From Bacillota bacterium (GTDB taxonomy: Bacteria > Bacillota > Clostridia > Clostridiales > Clostridiaceae): DNA of 38,666 nucleotides. Every line of letters begins with the position of its first letter. Position 1 is the stretch's first letter. This document shows positions 17,472-25,494 of the stretch, one piece after another. The stretch spans positions 1-38,666 of the forward strand of contig JAJXWJ010000029.1 in NCBI GenBank assembly GCA_021781655.1, written 5' to 3'. The notes beneath the pieces are model-generated. The model ran no database searches. It saw only the letters and a program-made list of their open reading frames with translations, and had not been told where the DNA came from. Both the position numbers and the translations under genes were made by a program.

Positions 17472-17477
17472 TATAAT
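17472..17477 (+). promoter_or_regulatory. Candidate -10 element of the restriction endonuclease gene
   Basis: TATAAT at 17472-17477 with a poor -35 would start RNA near 17484, too close to the ATG at 17486 for that codon to have a ribosome site. This supports the TTG start at 17504, which is preceded by AGAGGGGTG. A separate weak promoter would fit delayed nuclease expression. Confidence 0.35.
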
Positions 17478-17503
17478 TTTAATATATGAGAGGGGTGCTT
17501 TTT

Positions 17504-18211
17504 TTGAACGAGAACGAAAGATGTGATATTTTAGAACGATCAAAAATGTTTTTTAGAGATAAAATTGTAAAAAATCACGAAGATAACACAGCAAAGTTAA
17601 TAAAACTTGCGAAGTTTAATATAAACCCGTTTCTGGTGCACTATTTAGCTAATTTTCTAACTGGGAATAGTGATGCTCAAAGTTTAGCTAAGGTTTTAAT
17701 TTACCCTAGAGTGTTAGGAACTTCAATTAATACTTCATTTGGAACAAACATGCAATACTTTTGTAATACTGTACTTAAAGGATTTGCTTCAACAACATCA
17801 GGAATTGATATAGAATTTATTGATCAGATTGATGGGCATAAAAAATATTGCCAAGTAAAAGCAGGTCCTGATACTATTAATAAGGATGATGTTTTAACAA
17901 TATTATCCCATTTTAAAGGAGTAAAGAATTTAGCTAGAACTAATGGTTTAAATATTGGAATCGATGATCTTATTGTTGGAGTGCTTTATGGTGAAAAAAA
18001 CCAGTTGAATGCGAATTATAAAGCTATAGATAAAGAACATCCTGTTATAATAGGTCAAGACTTTTGGCATAGATTAACTGGACATTCTGATTTTTATTTA
18101 GAACTTGCTAATGCATTTGGAGAGGTTGCTGTTGAAGTTGATGGGACAGGCTTACTTAGAAAAACTATAGACAATTTAGCAAAAGAAATAGAAAATAGCA
18201 ATAAGCTTTAG
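17504..18211 (+). CDS. Type II restriction endonuclease, Eco47II-like family (probable GGNCC-type specificity)
   Basis: A 235-residue protein read from TTG 17504 (MNENERCDILERSK), because AGAGGGGTG (17489-17497) lies 7-8 bases before it; an in-frame ATG at 17486 is less likely. The nuclease core is GIDIEFIDQIDGHKKYCQVK, giving D102 and Q117-x-K119, a PD-(D/E)xK variant with Gln in place of the second acid. Other recognisable parts are LIYPRVLGTSINTSFGTNMQ and IGQDFWHRLTG. I recognise it as close to the Eco47II/PmeII family, some of whose members cut GGNCC; that specificity is inference. It pairs with the upstream methylase in the same direction and is followed by a terminator. Confidence 0.8.
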   Translation: MNENERCDILERSKMFFRDKIVKNHEDNTAKLIKLAKFNINPFLVHYLANFLTGNSDAQSLAKVLIYPRVLGTSINTSFGTNMQYFCNTVLKGFASTTSGIDIEFIDQIDGHKKYCQVKAGPDTINKDDVLTILSHFKGVKNLARTNGLNIGIDDLIVGVLYGEKNQLNANYKAIDKEHPVIIGQDFWHRLTGHSDFYLELANAFGEVAVEVDGTGLLRKTIDNLAKEIENSNKL

Positions 18212-18255
18212 TTATTAAGGAAAATGAAATAATAGAATTTTAAATTGATTCATAG

Positions 18256-18295
18256 CATCCATAGATTTATGTAGATTAGATATATGGATGTTTTT
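18256..18295 (+). terminator. Terminator of the restriction-modification genes
   Basis: CATCCATA (18256-18263) and TATGGATG (18283-18290) pair and are followed by TTTTTG, 45 bases after the nuclease stop. Confidence 0.75.
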
Positions 18296-18306
18296 GTATC
18301 GAATTA

Positions 18307-18525
18307 CTATTTTTTAACCTTTTTTTCAAAAATACATATAAGTCCCATTCCGATAAAACAAAAACTAGTAAAAGAGCAAAACTCCAATGATACTATGTTT
18401 TTTAAAATCAATTATGTCAAAATTTATAAAAATAGATGAATATGCTAAGTAAACTAAACCTCGAACATAAGGTGCATATTTTGATTTTCTAAATTTTCTT
18501 ATATATTCTATCAGAACTTTCTCCT
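18307..18525 (-). pseudogene. Frameshifted small two-helix membrane protein gene downstream of the GNAT gene
   Basis: On the minus strand AAGGAG (18521-18526) leads into an open frame with no ATG, GTG or TTG; the first possible start is CTG 18514 (LIEYIRKFRKSKYAPYVRG). The frame shows one hydrophobic segment (LVYLAYSSIFINF), then a second (SIIGVLLFY) and stops. Shifting by one base near 18370 restores a sensible end, CFIGMGLICIFEKKVKK, ending at 18307. It looks like a ~67-residue protein with two membrane helices broken by a one-base change. It follows the GNAT gene by ~20-30 bases and was probably in its transcript. Family unknown. Confidence 0.4.
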
Positions 18526-18545
18526 TGAAATAATAATTTTAAAAG

Positions 18546-19073
18546 CTAAAGTAGTTTTTCATATAACTTGAACCAATCTAGGCCATAAATTCCAAGGCCT
18601 AAATCAACGGTATCCACATATTTAAATCCGCATTTTTCATAAAGATTTATGGCAGGAATATTTTTTTCATAAACATCTAATCTTATGGATTTAAACTTTG
18701 ACTTAGCACAGTATTTTTCAGCAAATTCCAATAAAGTTTTACCAACACCATATTTCATAAATTTTGGATGCACAAGAAAGGTGTGAATTACACAAATTTC
18801 TGAATAATCATAATCAAATTCCCAATTAACATTATGATAAGCTGATTCAGCTTCGTGGTTAAGTATAATGGAACCAACTATATTTCCGTCATATGTTGCT
18901 ACAAAAAGATTTCCACTATTAACGCCATTAATTGCGTCTTGTCTCGAAGGATAAATTCCTTTTCGCCAGCCACAATAATTTGTTCCTTCAGCCAAATAAT
19001 CGTTAACACAATCGTATAAGTTTTCCAATTCATCAATATTGTTTGCTTGTCCTAATTTAATAGAAATATTCAA
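18546..19073 (-). CDS. GNAT family N-acetyltransferase
   Basis: A 175-residue GNAT enzyme starting at ATG (complement of 19071-19073), with AAAGGAGG ahead of it. The acetyl-CoA loop is VHPKFMKYGVGKTLLEFAEKYC (K-Y-G-V-G-K being the key part) after the strand EICVIHTFL. The typical end IRLDVYEKNIPAINLYEKCGF follows. The N-terminal region with YCGWRKGIYPSRQDA is common in clostridial proteins of this group, for which no substrate is known. It is convergent with the restriction gene and divergent from the M16 peptidase gene. Confidence 0.88.
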   Translation of the reverse strand: MNISIKLGQANNIDELENLYDCVNDYLAEGTNYCGWRKGIYPSRQDAINGVNSGNLFVATYDGNIVGSIILNHEAESAYHNVNWEFDYDYSEICVIHTFLVHPKFMKYGVGKTLLEFAEKYCAKSKFKSIRLDVYEKNIPAINLYEKCGFKYVDTVDLGLGIYGLDWFKLYEKLL

Positions 19074-19208
19074 AATATTACTCCTCCTTTTGTTAAATTA
19101 TATCATATGCAATATAATAAAAAAATTGATTTTTGCCTTATTCAAATATATAATATAGCAATGTAGAATAATAAAATTACCTAAATTCAAAAGCTGGTGG
19201 TGGAAATT

Positions 19209-20408
19209 TTGAAGAAAATACAACTTGATAACGGAATAAAACTTATTTATCATAAAGTAAATAGAAATATAACTTCTTTTTGTATTGGCTTTAATGCAGG
19301 TGCTTGTAAAGAGACTGAAAAAGAAATTGGACTCAGCCATGTGGTGGAGCATATGATTTTTAAAGGAACAAAAAAAAGAAGTGAATTTGAAATAAATGAG
19401 TGCTTTGATGAACTGTACGGCTTTAATAATGCTATGACAAATTTTCCTTATGCAATTTATTATGGAACTACGCTTTCTGAAAATTTTGAAGCTGCTTTTG
19501 AATTATATTCAGACATATTGGTCAACCCTACCTTTATGGAAGCAGGCTTTGAGGAAGAAATCAATGTAATTCTCGAGGAGCTTAAAGAGTGGAAGGATGA
19601 TAACTTTCAGTTTTGTGAAGATGAAATGCTAAAAAATGCCTTTAAGAAACGAAGAATAAAAGAAGGTATAATAGGTACAGTTGAAAGTATAAAAACCTTT
19701 AAGAGAGATGATGTAGAAAGCTTTTATAATAAATATTATACTAGTAAAAATTGTGTAATATGTGTAGTAACAAACTTAGAATTAGAACTTGTAGCACAGA
19801 TTATTGAAAAATATATGAATGGAATTAGTAATAGTAATGTTGAAAATAATGTGGTGATTTATGAAAATAATAAAGCAGGTATTTTTGAAAGTCATAAGGA
19901 AGGAATGCAAGGTGCAAAGCTTCAGTATATTTTCGATATACAAAATCTTTCAAATAGAGAACTATCAGCTTTGAAAATATTTAATCTTAAATTTGGGGAA
20001 GGTACAAGCAGCATATTATATGATGAAATAAGAACTAAAAAGGGACTTGCCTATGAAGTATTTAGTAAAATAAAATACGAAGAAGGAATTAAGCTTTTTA
20101 CGATTTGTGCTGGAACTTCAAAAGAAAATGTTGAAAAAGCAATAAAAATAATAAATAATGTAATAAATAGTTATGATACCTTGGAGGCTTATTTTAATGA
20201 CGAAACAATTGGTAAAATAATTAAAAGGCTTAAGTTAAAAGATGAATTAGCGGTGGAAAAATCAATTGAACTAGCAAAAAAAGTGTCAACCAATGAAATA
20301 ATGTTTGGAATTCCTGTATTAGAGAATATAGATAATATTACAAAGGACGAAATTATAGACACCATTAAAAAGGTTCTAAACAAGCCTACAATTCAAATAT
20401 TAAGTTAG
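19209..20408 (+). CDS. M16 family zinc peptidase
   Basis: A 399-residue pitrilysin-type peptidase. TTG 19209 (MKKIQLDNGIKL) is preferred to GTG 19197, since GGTGGTGG at 19196-19203 then serves as ribosome site and the N-terminus matches the family. The inverted zinc motif is H44-V-V-E47-H48 (GLSHVVEHMIFKG), with the downstream glutamate in EEINVILEELKEW. Homologues in Firmicutes (PqqL/YmxG type) act on small peptides or unfolded proteins. The second half has YDEIRTKKGLAYEVFS, the usual R-Y-region variant. It ends 55 bases before hydE. Confidence 0.88.
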   Translation: MKKIQLDNGIKLIYHKVNRNITSFCIGFNAGACKETEKEIGLSHVVEHMIFKGTKKRSEFEINECFDELYGFNNAMTNFPYAIYYGTTLSENFEAAFELYSDILVNPTFMEAGFEEEINVILEELKEWKDDNFQFCEDEMLKNAFKKRRIKEGIIGTVESIKTFKRDDVESFYNKYYTSKNCVICVVTNLELELVAQIIEKYMNGISNSNVENNVVIYENNKAGIFESHKEGMQGAKLQYIFDIQNLSNRELSALKIFNLKFGEGTSSILYDEIRTKKGLAYEVFSKIKYEEGIKLFTICAGTSKENVEKAIKIINNVINSYDTLEAYFNDETIGKIIKRLKLKDELAVEKSIELAKKVSTNEIMFGIPVLENIDNITKDEIIDTIKKVLNKPTIQILS

Positions 20409-20463
20409 GTAACTTGAAAAAAGAGAGGTAGTAAGTAAGAAATAGTCTTACCGAAGATAAATT

Positions 20464-21495
20464 ATGGATAAAATAATAGAACTTATTAATAAAGCAGAGA
20501 AGATAAATGAACTTTCAAAAGAAGAAATAATTTTAATATTACAGTCAAGTGAATTTGATCAGGAGCTTTTAAATGCTGCAGATAGAGCAAGAAAAAAGTT
20601 TGTTGGTGACGAAGTGCATTTAAGAGGTTTAATAGAGTTTTCTAATATTTGCAAAAGAAATTGCTTATATTGTGGCTTAAGAGCTTCCAACAAAAATGTA
20701 GATAGGTATAGACTTCAGCCAGATGAAATAATTGAATTAGCAAGAAAAGGGGTAAGCTATGGATATAAAACCTTTGTACTCCAATCAGGAGAAGATGAAT
20801 TTTATACTATAGATAAAATTAAATATATTGTTGAAAAGATTAAAGAGTTTGATGTTGCTGTAACCTTAAGCATTGGTGAAAAAAGCTTTGAAGAATATAA
20901 AGCTTATAAAGAATCAGGTGCAGATAGATTTTTAATAAGAATTGAAACTACAGATAAGGATTTATATGAGGCAATGGATCCAGGCATGAGCCATGAAGAA
21001 AGAAAAAGATGCTTAAGTGATTTAAAGGCTTTAGGTTACGAGGTGGGCTCAGGCTGTCTAGTTGGTCTTCCAAATCAAACCATTGAATCCTTAGCAGAGG
21101 ATATATTGTTTTTTAAAGAAATTGGTGCAGATATGATTGGAATAGGTCCTTTTATACCCAATGGAGACACACCGTTAAAGGATGAAAAAGGTGGGGATTT
21201 AAATTTAAGCTTAAAGGTAATGGCTATAACAAGACTTCTTCTCAAAGATATAAATATACCTGCTACAACTGCAATGGAAACTTTAAATCCTAACGGAAGA
21301 ATTATGGCACTTCAAAGTGGGGCAAACGTTGTTATGCCAAACGTTACAGAAGGAGAATATAGAAAGATGTATGCTCTATATCCTGGAAAAATTTGCGTTA
21401 ATGATACCCCTGCCCATTGCAGAGGCTGTATTACAGGTAAGATTCAAAGAATAGGTAGGACTGTTTCAAATACAAAAGGGTTCAGGAGAAAATAG
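20464..21495 (+). CDS. hydE: [FeFe]-hydrogenase H-cluster radical SAM maturase HydE
   Basis: A 343-residue radical SAM protein, full HydE length. The cluster motif CX3CX2C is C63-x3-C67-x2-C70 (NICKRNCLYCGLRASN). RYRLQPDEIIELA, FVLQSGED and SGADRFLIRIETT are typical HydE segments, as is GIGPFIPNGDTPL. The C-terminal Cys group CVNDTPAHCRGC matches the site of the second cluster in HydE. With HydF and HydG (not in the window) it builds the di-iron subcluster of [FeFe] hydrogenase, which marks an anaerobe. The ribosome site before ATG 20464 is weak (only GAAG), unlike most genes here. Confidence 0.95.
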   Translation: MDKIIELINKAEKINELSKEEIILILQSSEFDQELLNAADRARKKFVGDEVHLRGLIEFSNICKRNCLYCGLRASNKNVDRYRLQPDEIIELARKGVSYGYKTFVLQSGEDEFYTIDKIKYIVEKIKEFDVAVTLSIGEKSFEEYKAYKESGADRFLIRIETTDKDLYEAMDPGMSHEERKRCLSDLKALGYEVGSGCLVGLPNQTIESLAEDILFFKEIGADMIGIGPFIPNGDTPLKDEKGGDLNLSLKVMAITRLLLKDINIPATTAMETLNPNGRIMALQSGANVVMPNVTEGEYRKMYALYPGKICVNDTPAHCRGCITGKIQRIGRTVSNTKGFRRK

Positions 21496-21501
21496 AAAGA
21501 T

Positions 21502-21813
21502 ATTACGCACTAACTCTTAAGCTTAAATTGTTAAAAAGTGAAACGCATTATTTTTTAATTGACATTTGATAATGGACAATGATTGTGGATTTTCCTACGC
21601 TACTCTACGAAAAATCTTTAAACAATTTTGTTGCCTAAAGGCAATTAATTTCGGATGGTTTTGTTATGCAAAACCTAAAAATAATAATTTGTAGTTTTTC
21701 TGACTACAAGGAAGAAAAACATCCTTAATTGTCAATTCTCAATTGTCCATTGTCAATTAAAACTTCCTACGTTTCACTTTATAACTATTTTTAAAAGTAA
21801 CTTAGTTCGTAAT
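21502..21813 (+). repeat. 312-bp MITE-like inverted-repeat element with internal hairpins
   Basis: The ends ATTACGCACTAA (21502-21513) and TTAGTTCGTAAT (21802-21813) are imperfect inverse copies. The similarity continues inward for about 90 bases on each side: AGTGAAACG versus CGTTTCACT, TTAATTGACA versus TGTCAATTAA, TGGACAATG versus CATTGTCCA/CAATTGTCCA. The middle contains smaller hairpins: TTGCC/GGCAA, GTTTTG/GCAAAAC, TTGTAGT/ACTACAA and GATTTTCCTACG against CGAAAAATC. There is no coding frame. It fills the gap between hydE and the HAD gene. No clear target duplication was seen. Confidence 0.65.
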
Positions 21814-21890
21814 CTTTTGCAAAGCAAAACCTATAGTTAAGAAGTACAATGTTAAAATTTTAAGTACATATGATATAACTTTACAAACTT

Positions 21891-22688
21891 TTAAACATAT
21901 TTTTCTAGAATTTTATCTTCTATTACTCTAACAACACCTTCATCATCGTTGCTTTCGGCAGTAAAGCGGCCGTATTTTTTTACTTCTTCTGGAGCATTTT
22001 CCATTACATAGCTGTAATATGCACTTTGGAGCATATGAATATCATTAAAATTATCTCCAAATACCATTGTTTCCATTTCACTTATATTAAACTTATTTTG
22101 TAAAAATTTTATTGCTTCTCCCTTATTTACATCTGTTCTTCCTATATCAAGCCAGTTTTTTCCTGACACAGTTATTAAAGCTGCTTCTTTCCACTTAGGG
22201 TCTAATTTTAAATAAGAATTTTCTAAAGAACCTTCAAAATCATAAATTGAAATTTTTACAATATCATCTGAAACCTTATTTAAAGAATCAACTATATCAT
22301 AATTGTGGTAGTATTTTTCTACTTCTGTAATGAACTCTTTTTTAGTTGATTGTATATATGCTTTATGTTCAGCACATAAAACTAAATGGCAGTGGTTTAG
22401 CTTTTTACTGTCTTCAATAATGTCATTAACAATTTTTTTATCTAAAAACTTAGAAAAAAGTTCATTTCCGCCATGCATAATTACAGCTCCGTTTTCTGCT
22501 ACAAAATACACCTTGTCCTTCTCTTCTTCAAAATTATTTTCCAAAGTATAATAAGGTCGTCCACTTGCAGCAACAAAAATTATATTTTTTGAATTTAGTT
22601 TGTTAAGAATGTTAAAAAAATTTTTAGGAAGTTGTCCTTTATTGTTTAATAAAGTTCCATCCATATCAGTTGCTATTAGTTTAATCAT
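21891..22688 (-). CDS. Cof-type HAD-IIB family phosphatase
   Basis: A 265-residue HAD hydrolase; the minus-strand ATG at 22688 is chosen (GGAGGAA seven bases upstream) over an in-frame TTG at 22703. Motif I is ATDMDGTLLNNKG (D8, D10), motif II VAASGRP, motif III lysine in DVNKGEAIKFL, and motif IV VFGDNFNDIHML. The central cap is the IIB type. Such enzymes dephosphorylate sugar phosphates and PLP/FMN, mostly with broad range; the substrate here is unknown. It is divergent from the Wadjet operon. Confidence 0.92.
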   Translation of the reverse strand: MIKLIATDMDGTLLNNKGQLPKNFFNILNKLNSKNIIFVAASGRPYYTLENNFEEEKDKVYFVAENGAVIMHGGNELFSKFLDKKIVNDIIEDSKKLNHCHLVLCAEHKAYIQSTKKEFITEVEKYYHNYDIVDSLNKVSDDIVKISIYDFEGSLENSYLKLDPKWKEAALITVSGKNWLDIGRTDVNKGEAIKFLQNKFNISEMETMVFGDNFNDIHMLQSAYYSYVMENAPEEVKKYGRFTAESNDDEGVVRVIEDKILEKYV

Positions 22689-22840
22689 ACGCAATTCCTC
22701 CAAGTAAAATTTATGTACATCCTATTATAACATAAATTATTTAATCAGCTTTTTAATTGTTATAAATATTGATATAATAAAAAGCAAATAGTAAATAGTA
22801 AATATAAACCGTTAAGCTCATTTGAAAGTAAAGGTGAAAA

Positions 22841-24328
22841 ATGGATATAAATAATAAAGTTACTAAACAAATTGATGAAATGAGATATTTGACTGTAGAT
22901 AATACCTATAGATATCGTTCTATTTTAAGGTATTTTTATTTGCAGTATGAAAAAATGAAATATTGGTTATATAAAGAAGAGGTTTTTAATGAACTTAAAC
23001 AGCACGAATTGTTTAACGAATATACAATAGAGCAGTGTAAGCAAGATTTAGATGTACTTTTAAATTGGCGTAATCTCTTGGCAATCCAAGACACATCTAA
23101 GGTTACAACAGTTGAAGAATTTAAAAATAAGCAGTTTAGATATCAGTTATCTGAATATACAGTTGAAATAGAAAGATTGACTATACGTCTTGAAAACTTA
23201 TCTGTTGAAAGTGCTTCTTTAGAGCCTTCACTGCTTGAAAGAATAAAAGAAGAAATAAAAAAATTTCATGCTATGGTAAATGAAAATGATAAAGAAGTAG
23301 GTAGTTGGTGGAATGCTTTAAATAATGATTTTAAAAGGCTTAACCAAAATTATCAAGATTATATTAGAGATTTATATGGACTTAAAGCTGAAGAAATGAT
23401 GAAAACAAGAGAGTTTTTAGTATTTAAAGATAAGTTTATTGACTATTTAAGAGATTTTATAAAAGGACTTCAATATAATGCTAGTGCTATTGAGTATATT
23501 TTAAGTGAAATTACTGAAAAAGAAGTTGAAATAGTTTTCGATAAAGTATTTCAATATGAAAAAGCCATTCCAAGAATAGATACAGAAATCAGTGACGATA
23601 TTATAAAAGATAATATTGACGGCCGCTGGAAAAGTTTAAAGGATTGGTTTTTGGAAAGCAAAGGCTATGAGAGTGAAGCTGCAAAACTATTGAATATAAC
23701 CAACGAGATTATTAGAAAAATAACTAGGTTTGCCTCTCAGATTGCTGAAAGCAGAAACAGTGCTGCAAATAGAAAGGAAGAGTATAAAAAGCTTTCAGAA
23801 ATGTTTTTAAAATGTGAATCCATGGAGGAAGCTCATAAACTATCCGGTCTTGTTTTTGGTATTTTTAATATGAAGCATATAAAGGGTGAAACAATAAGAA
23901 AAACGGAAAGCATAAATAGTAGTATTTTTGAAGAAGCCCCAAATATAGAAACAGTTAAACCGAGAATTAGAGCTTATAGAGAAAAGTCAGTTAGAAGTCC
24001 AATCTCTAACAATAAAACGAAAAAAACTGAAATGTTAGAAAAAATAATTAAGCAAAGAGAAGAAGAAAGAAAAATAATACAAAGTTACATAGTTGAGAAT
24101 GTTATAGATTTTAGCAAGCTTCCAGAAATAGATGCTTATGTGAGATTTACTCTTTTAAGGTGGCTCAGCAAGGGAATGAATTCAAAAGATAGAAGGGCAA
24201 AAACAGAAGATGGAAGAGTTTATAAGATAGAAAATCCACAAAGCTCATTAGAAAAATGTAAGGTTAAATGCGTAGATGGTATATTTGAAATGCCAGCTTA
24301 TATTATAAAATTTGAAGGAAAGGAATAA
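22841..24328 (+). CDS. jetA: Wadjet anti-plasmid system, JetA-like (DUF2397/TIGR02677)
   Basis: A 495-residue protein, first of four tightly packed genes. The N-terminus RYLTVDNTYRYRSILRYFYL and the end ARVKFTLLRWLSKG-like region (real text YVRFTLLRWLSKG) with KTEDGRVYKIENP match the DUF2397 family, the kleisin-like subunit (JetA) of one Wadjet lineage, equivalent to MukF/MksF. Predicted mostly helical, with coiled stretches. It bridges the JetC heads in the plasmid-sensing SMC complex. ATG 22841 follows AAAGGTG; a TATAAT at 22773-22778 with a poor -35 may be the promoter. JetB starts 4 bases after the stop. Confidence 0.85.
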   Translation: MDINNKVTKQIDEMRYLTVDNTYRYRSILRYFYLQYEKMKYWLYKEEVFNELKQHELFNEYTIEQCKQDLDVLLNWRNLLAIQDTSKVTTVEEFKNKQFRYQLSEYTVEIERLTIRLENLSVESASLEPSLLERIKEEIKKFHAMVNENDKEVGSWWNALNNDFKRLNQNYQDYIRDLYGLKAEEMMKTREFLVFKDKFIDYLRDFIKGLQYNASAIEYILSEITEKEVEIVFDKVFQYEKAIPRIDTEISDDIIKDNIDGRWKSLKDWFLESKGYESEAAKLLNITNEIIRKITRFASQIAESRNSAANRKEEYKKLSEMFLKCESMEEAHKLSGLVFGIFNMKHIKGETIRKTESINSSIFEEAPNIETVKPRIRAYREKSVRSPISNNKTKKTEMLEKIIKQREEERKIIQSYIVENVIDFSKLPEIDAYVRFTLLRWLSKGMNSKDRRAKTEDGRVYKIENPQSSLEKCKVKCVDGIFEMPAYIIKFEGKE

Positions 24329-24332
24329 ACCA

Positions 24333-25493
24333 ATGAAGGAATTAGAAATTCTTTTGGAAAATTATTGGATTAATAAAGATGATAATAAAGAACTTTATTA
24401 TAAAGTAAAAGATAGTATACCTAGCTTTAAAAGCTTTCTTGCAGAAAAATTAGGTTATCAGGTTATAGTTAATCCAAATGTAATAAAGCTTGAAAAAATT
24501 CCAGGAAAAGCAGAAGGCTGGATGGGAATAAAGGCTTTTGAAAATAAAATGGAGTATGCATTTTTATGCATATTACTTATGTTTTTAGAGGATAAAGGCA
24601 GGGAAGAGCAGTTTGTACTTTCAGAAGTTACAGAATTTATAGAGGGAAATTATTTTGGAGAGGAAAAGGTAGATTGGACGTTATTTAGGCATAGAAAAAG
24701 TGTTATAAAGGTTTTAAGATTTGCTGCTGAATTAATGATGATACGATTAGATGATGGAAATGAACAAGGTTTTGCAAATTCAATAGAAACGGAAGTTTTA
24801 TATGAAAGCACTGGTTTGTCTAGATATTTTGTTAGAAGCTTCACAACTAATATTTTAGAATACACAAGCTTTAAAGATTTTGAAGCCGAGAAGTGGGGAG
24901 AAGCAGATACGGATAGGGGAGTTATTAGAAGACAAAGGGTTTACAGACGAATTATTATGAGCCCAATTGTTTATAATTTAGGTGCAGAAGATGCAGATTA
25001 CGATTATATAAAAAAACAAAGAGGCATGATAGAAAATGATTTAGAACTCTTTTTGGATTTTGACTTCCACGTACATAGAAATGGAGCTATGGTAGTTGTT
25101 AATAGGGAAAGAAACTTAAAAGATACCTTTCCAGGAACAAGAGCCATAAGCGATATAGTTTTGCTCTTTAATACTTTAATACTAGAAAAAATGAAAGAAA
25201 AAACTTTGGAAATAAAAGCCAATGACACTATTATCCTATCGAGAGCACATTTTGAGACTTTAGTAGAAGAACTAAAGTTACGGTTTGCCTTTGGATGGAG
25301 TAAAGAATATAGAGAAGAAAAATCATTAAAAGCATTATCGGAAGATATAATAAGTTATATGAGCGAATTTAACATGCTTAGGATGGTGAAATTGGATAAG
25401 GAAATAGAAATATTACCACTAGTAGGAAAGAATATTGGGGTTTATCCTGAAAACTTTGTAGAAGTGGCTTTAGAGAAGGAGATAGCAAATTAA
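24333..25493 (+). CDS. jetB: Wadjet JetB-like (DUF2398/TIGR02678)
   Basis: A 386-residue protein read from ATG 24333 (MKELEILLENYW), with AAGGAAAGGA upstream; an in-frame TTG at 24312 inside jetA is less likely. The signature RGVIRRQRVYRRIIMSPIVY and the end FNMLRMVKLDKEIEILPL fit DUF2398, the KITE-like winged-helix partner (JetB, MukE-like) that binds the kleisin subunit. It has no catalytic motif of its own. One base separates its stop from jetC. Confidence 0.85.
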   Translation: MKELEILLENYWINKDDNKELYYKVKDSIPSFKSFLAEKLGYQVIVNPNVIKLEKIPGKAEGWMGIKAFENKMEYAFLCILLMFLEDKGREEQFVLSEVTEFIEGNYFGEEKVDWTLFRHRKSVIKVLRFAAELMMIRLDDGNEQGFANSIETEVLYESTGLSRYFVRSFTTNILEYTSFKDFEAEKWGEADTDRGVIRRQRVYRRIIMSPIVYNLGAEDADYDYIKKQRGMIENDLELFLDFDFHVHRNGAMVVVNRERNLKDTFPGTRAISDIVLLFNTLILEKMKEKTLEIKANDTIILSRAHFETLVEELKLRFAFGWSKEYREEKSLKALSEDIISYMSEFNMLRMVKLDKEIEILPLVGKNIGVYPENFVEVALEKEIAN

Positions 25494-25494
25494 T

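Noticed and set aside
22786-22806. Short tandem-like AATAGTA repeats before jetA
   Set aside because: Only two copies in A/T-rich DNA; not distinguishable from simple sequence.
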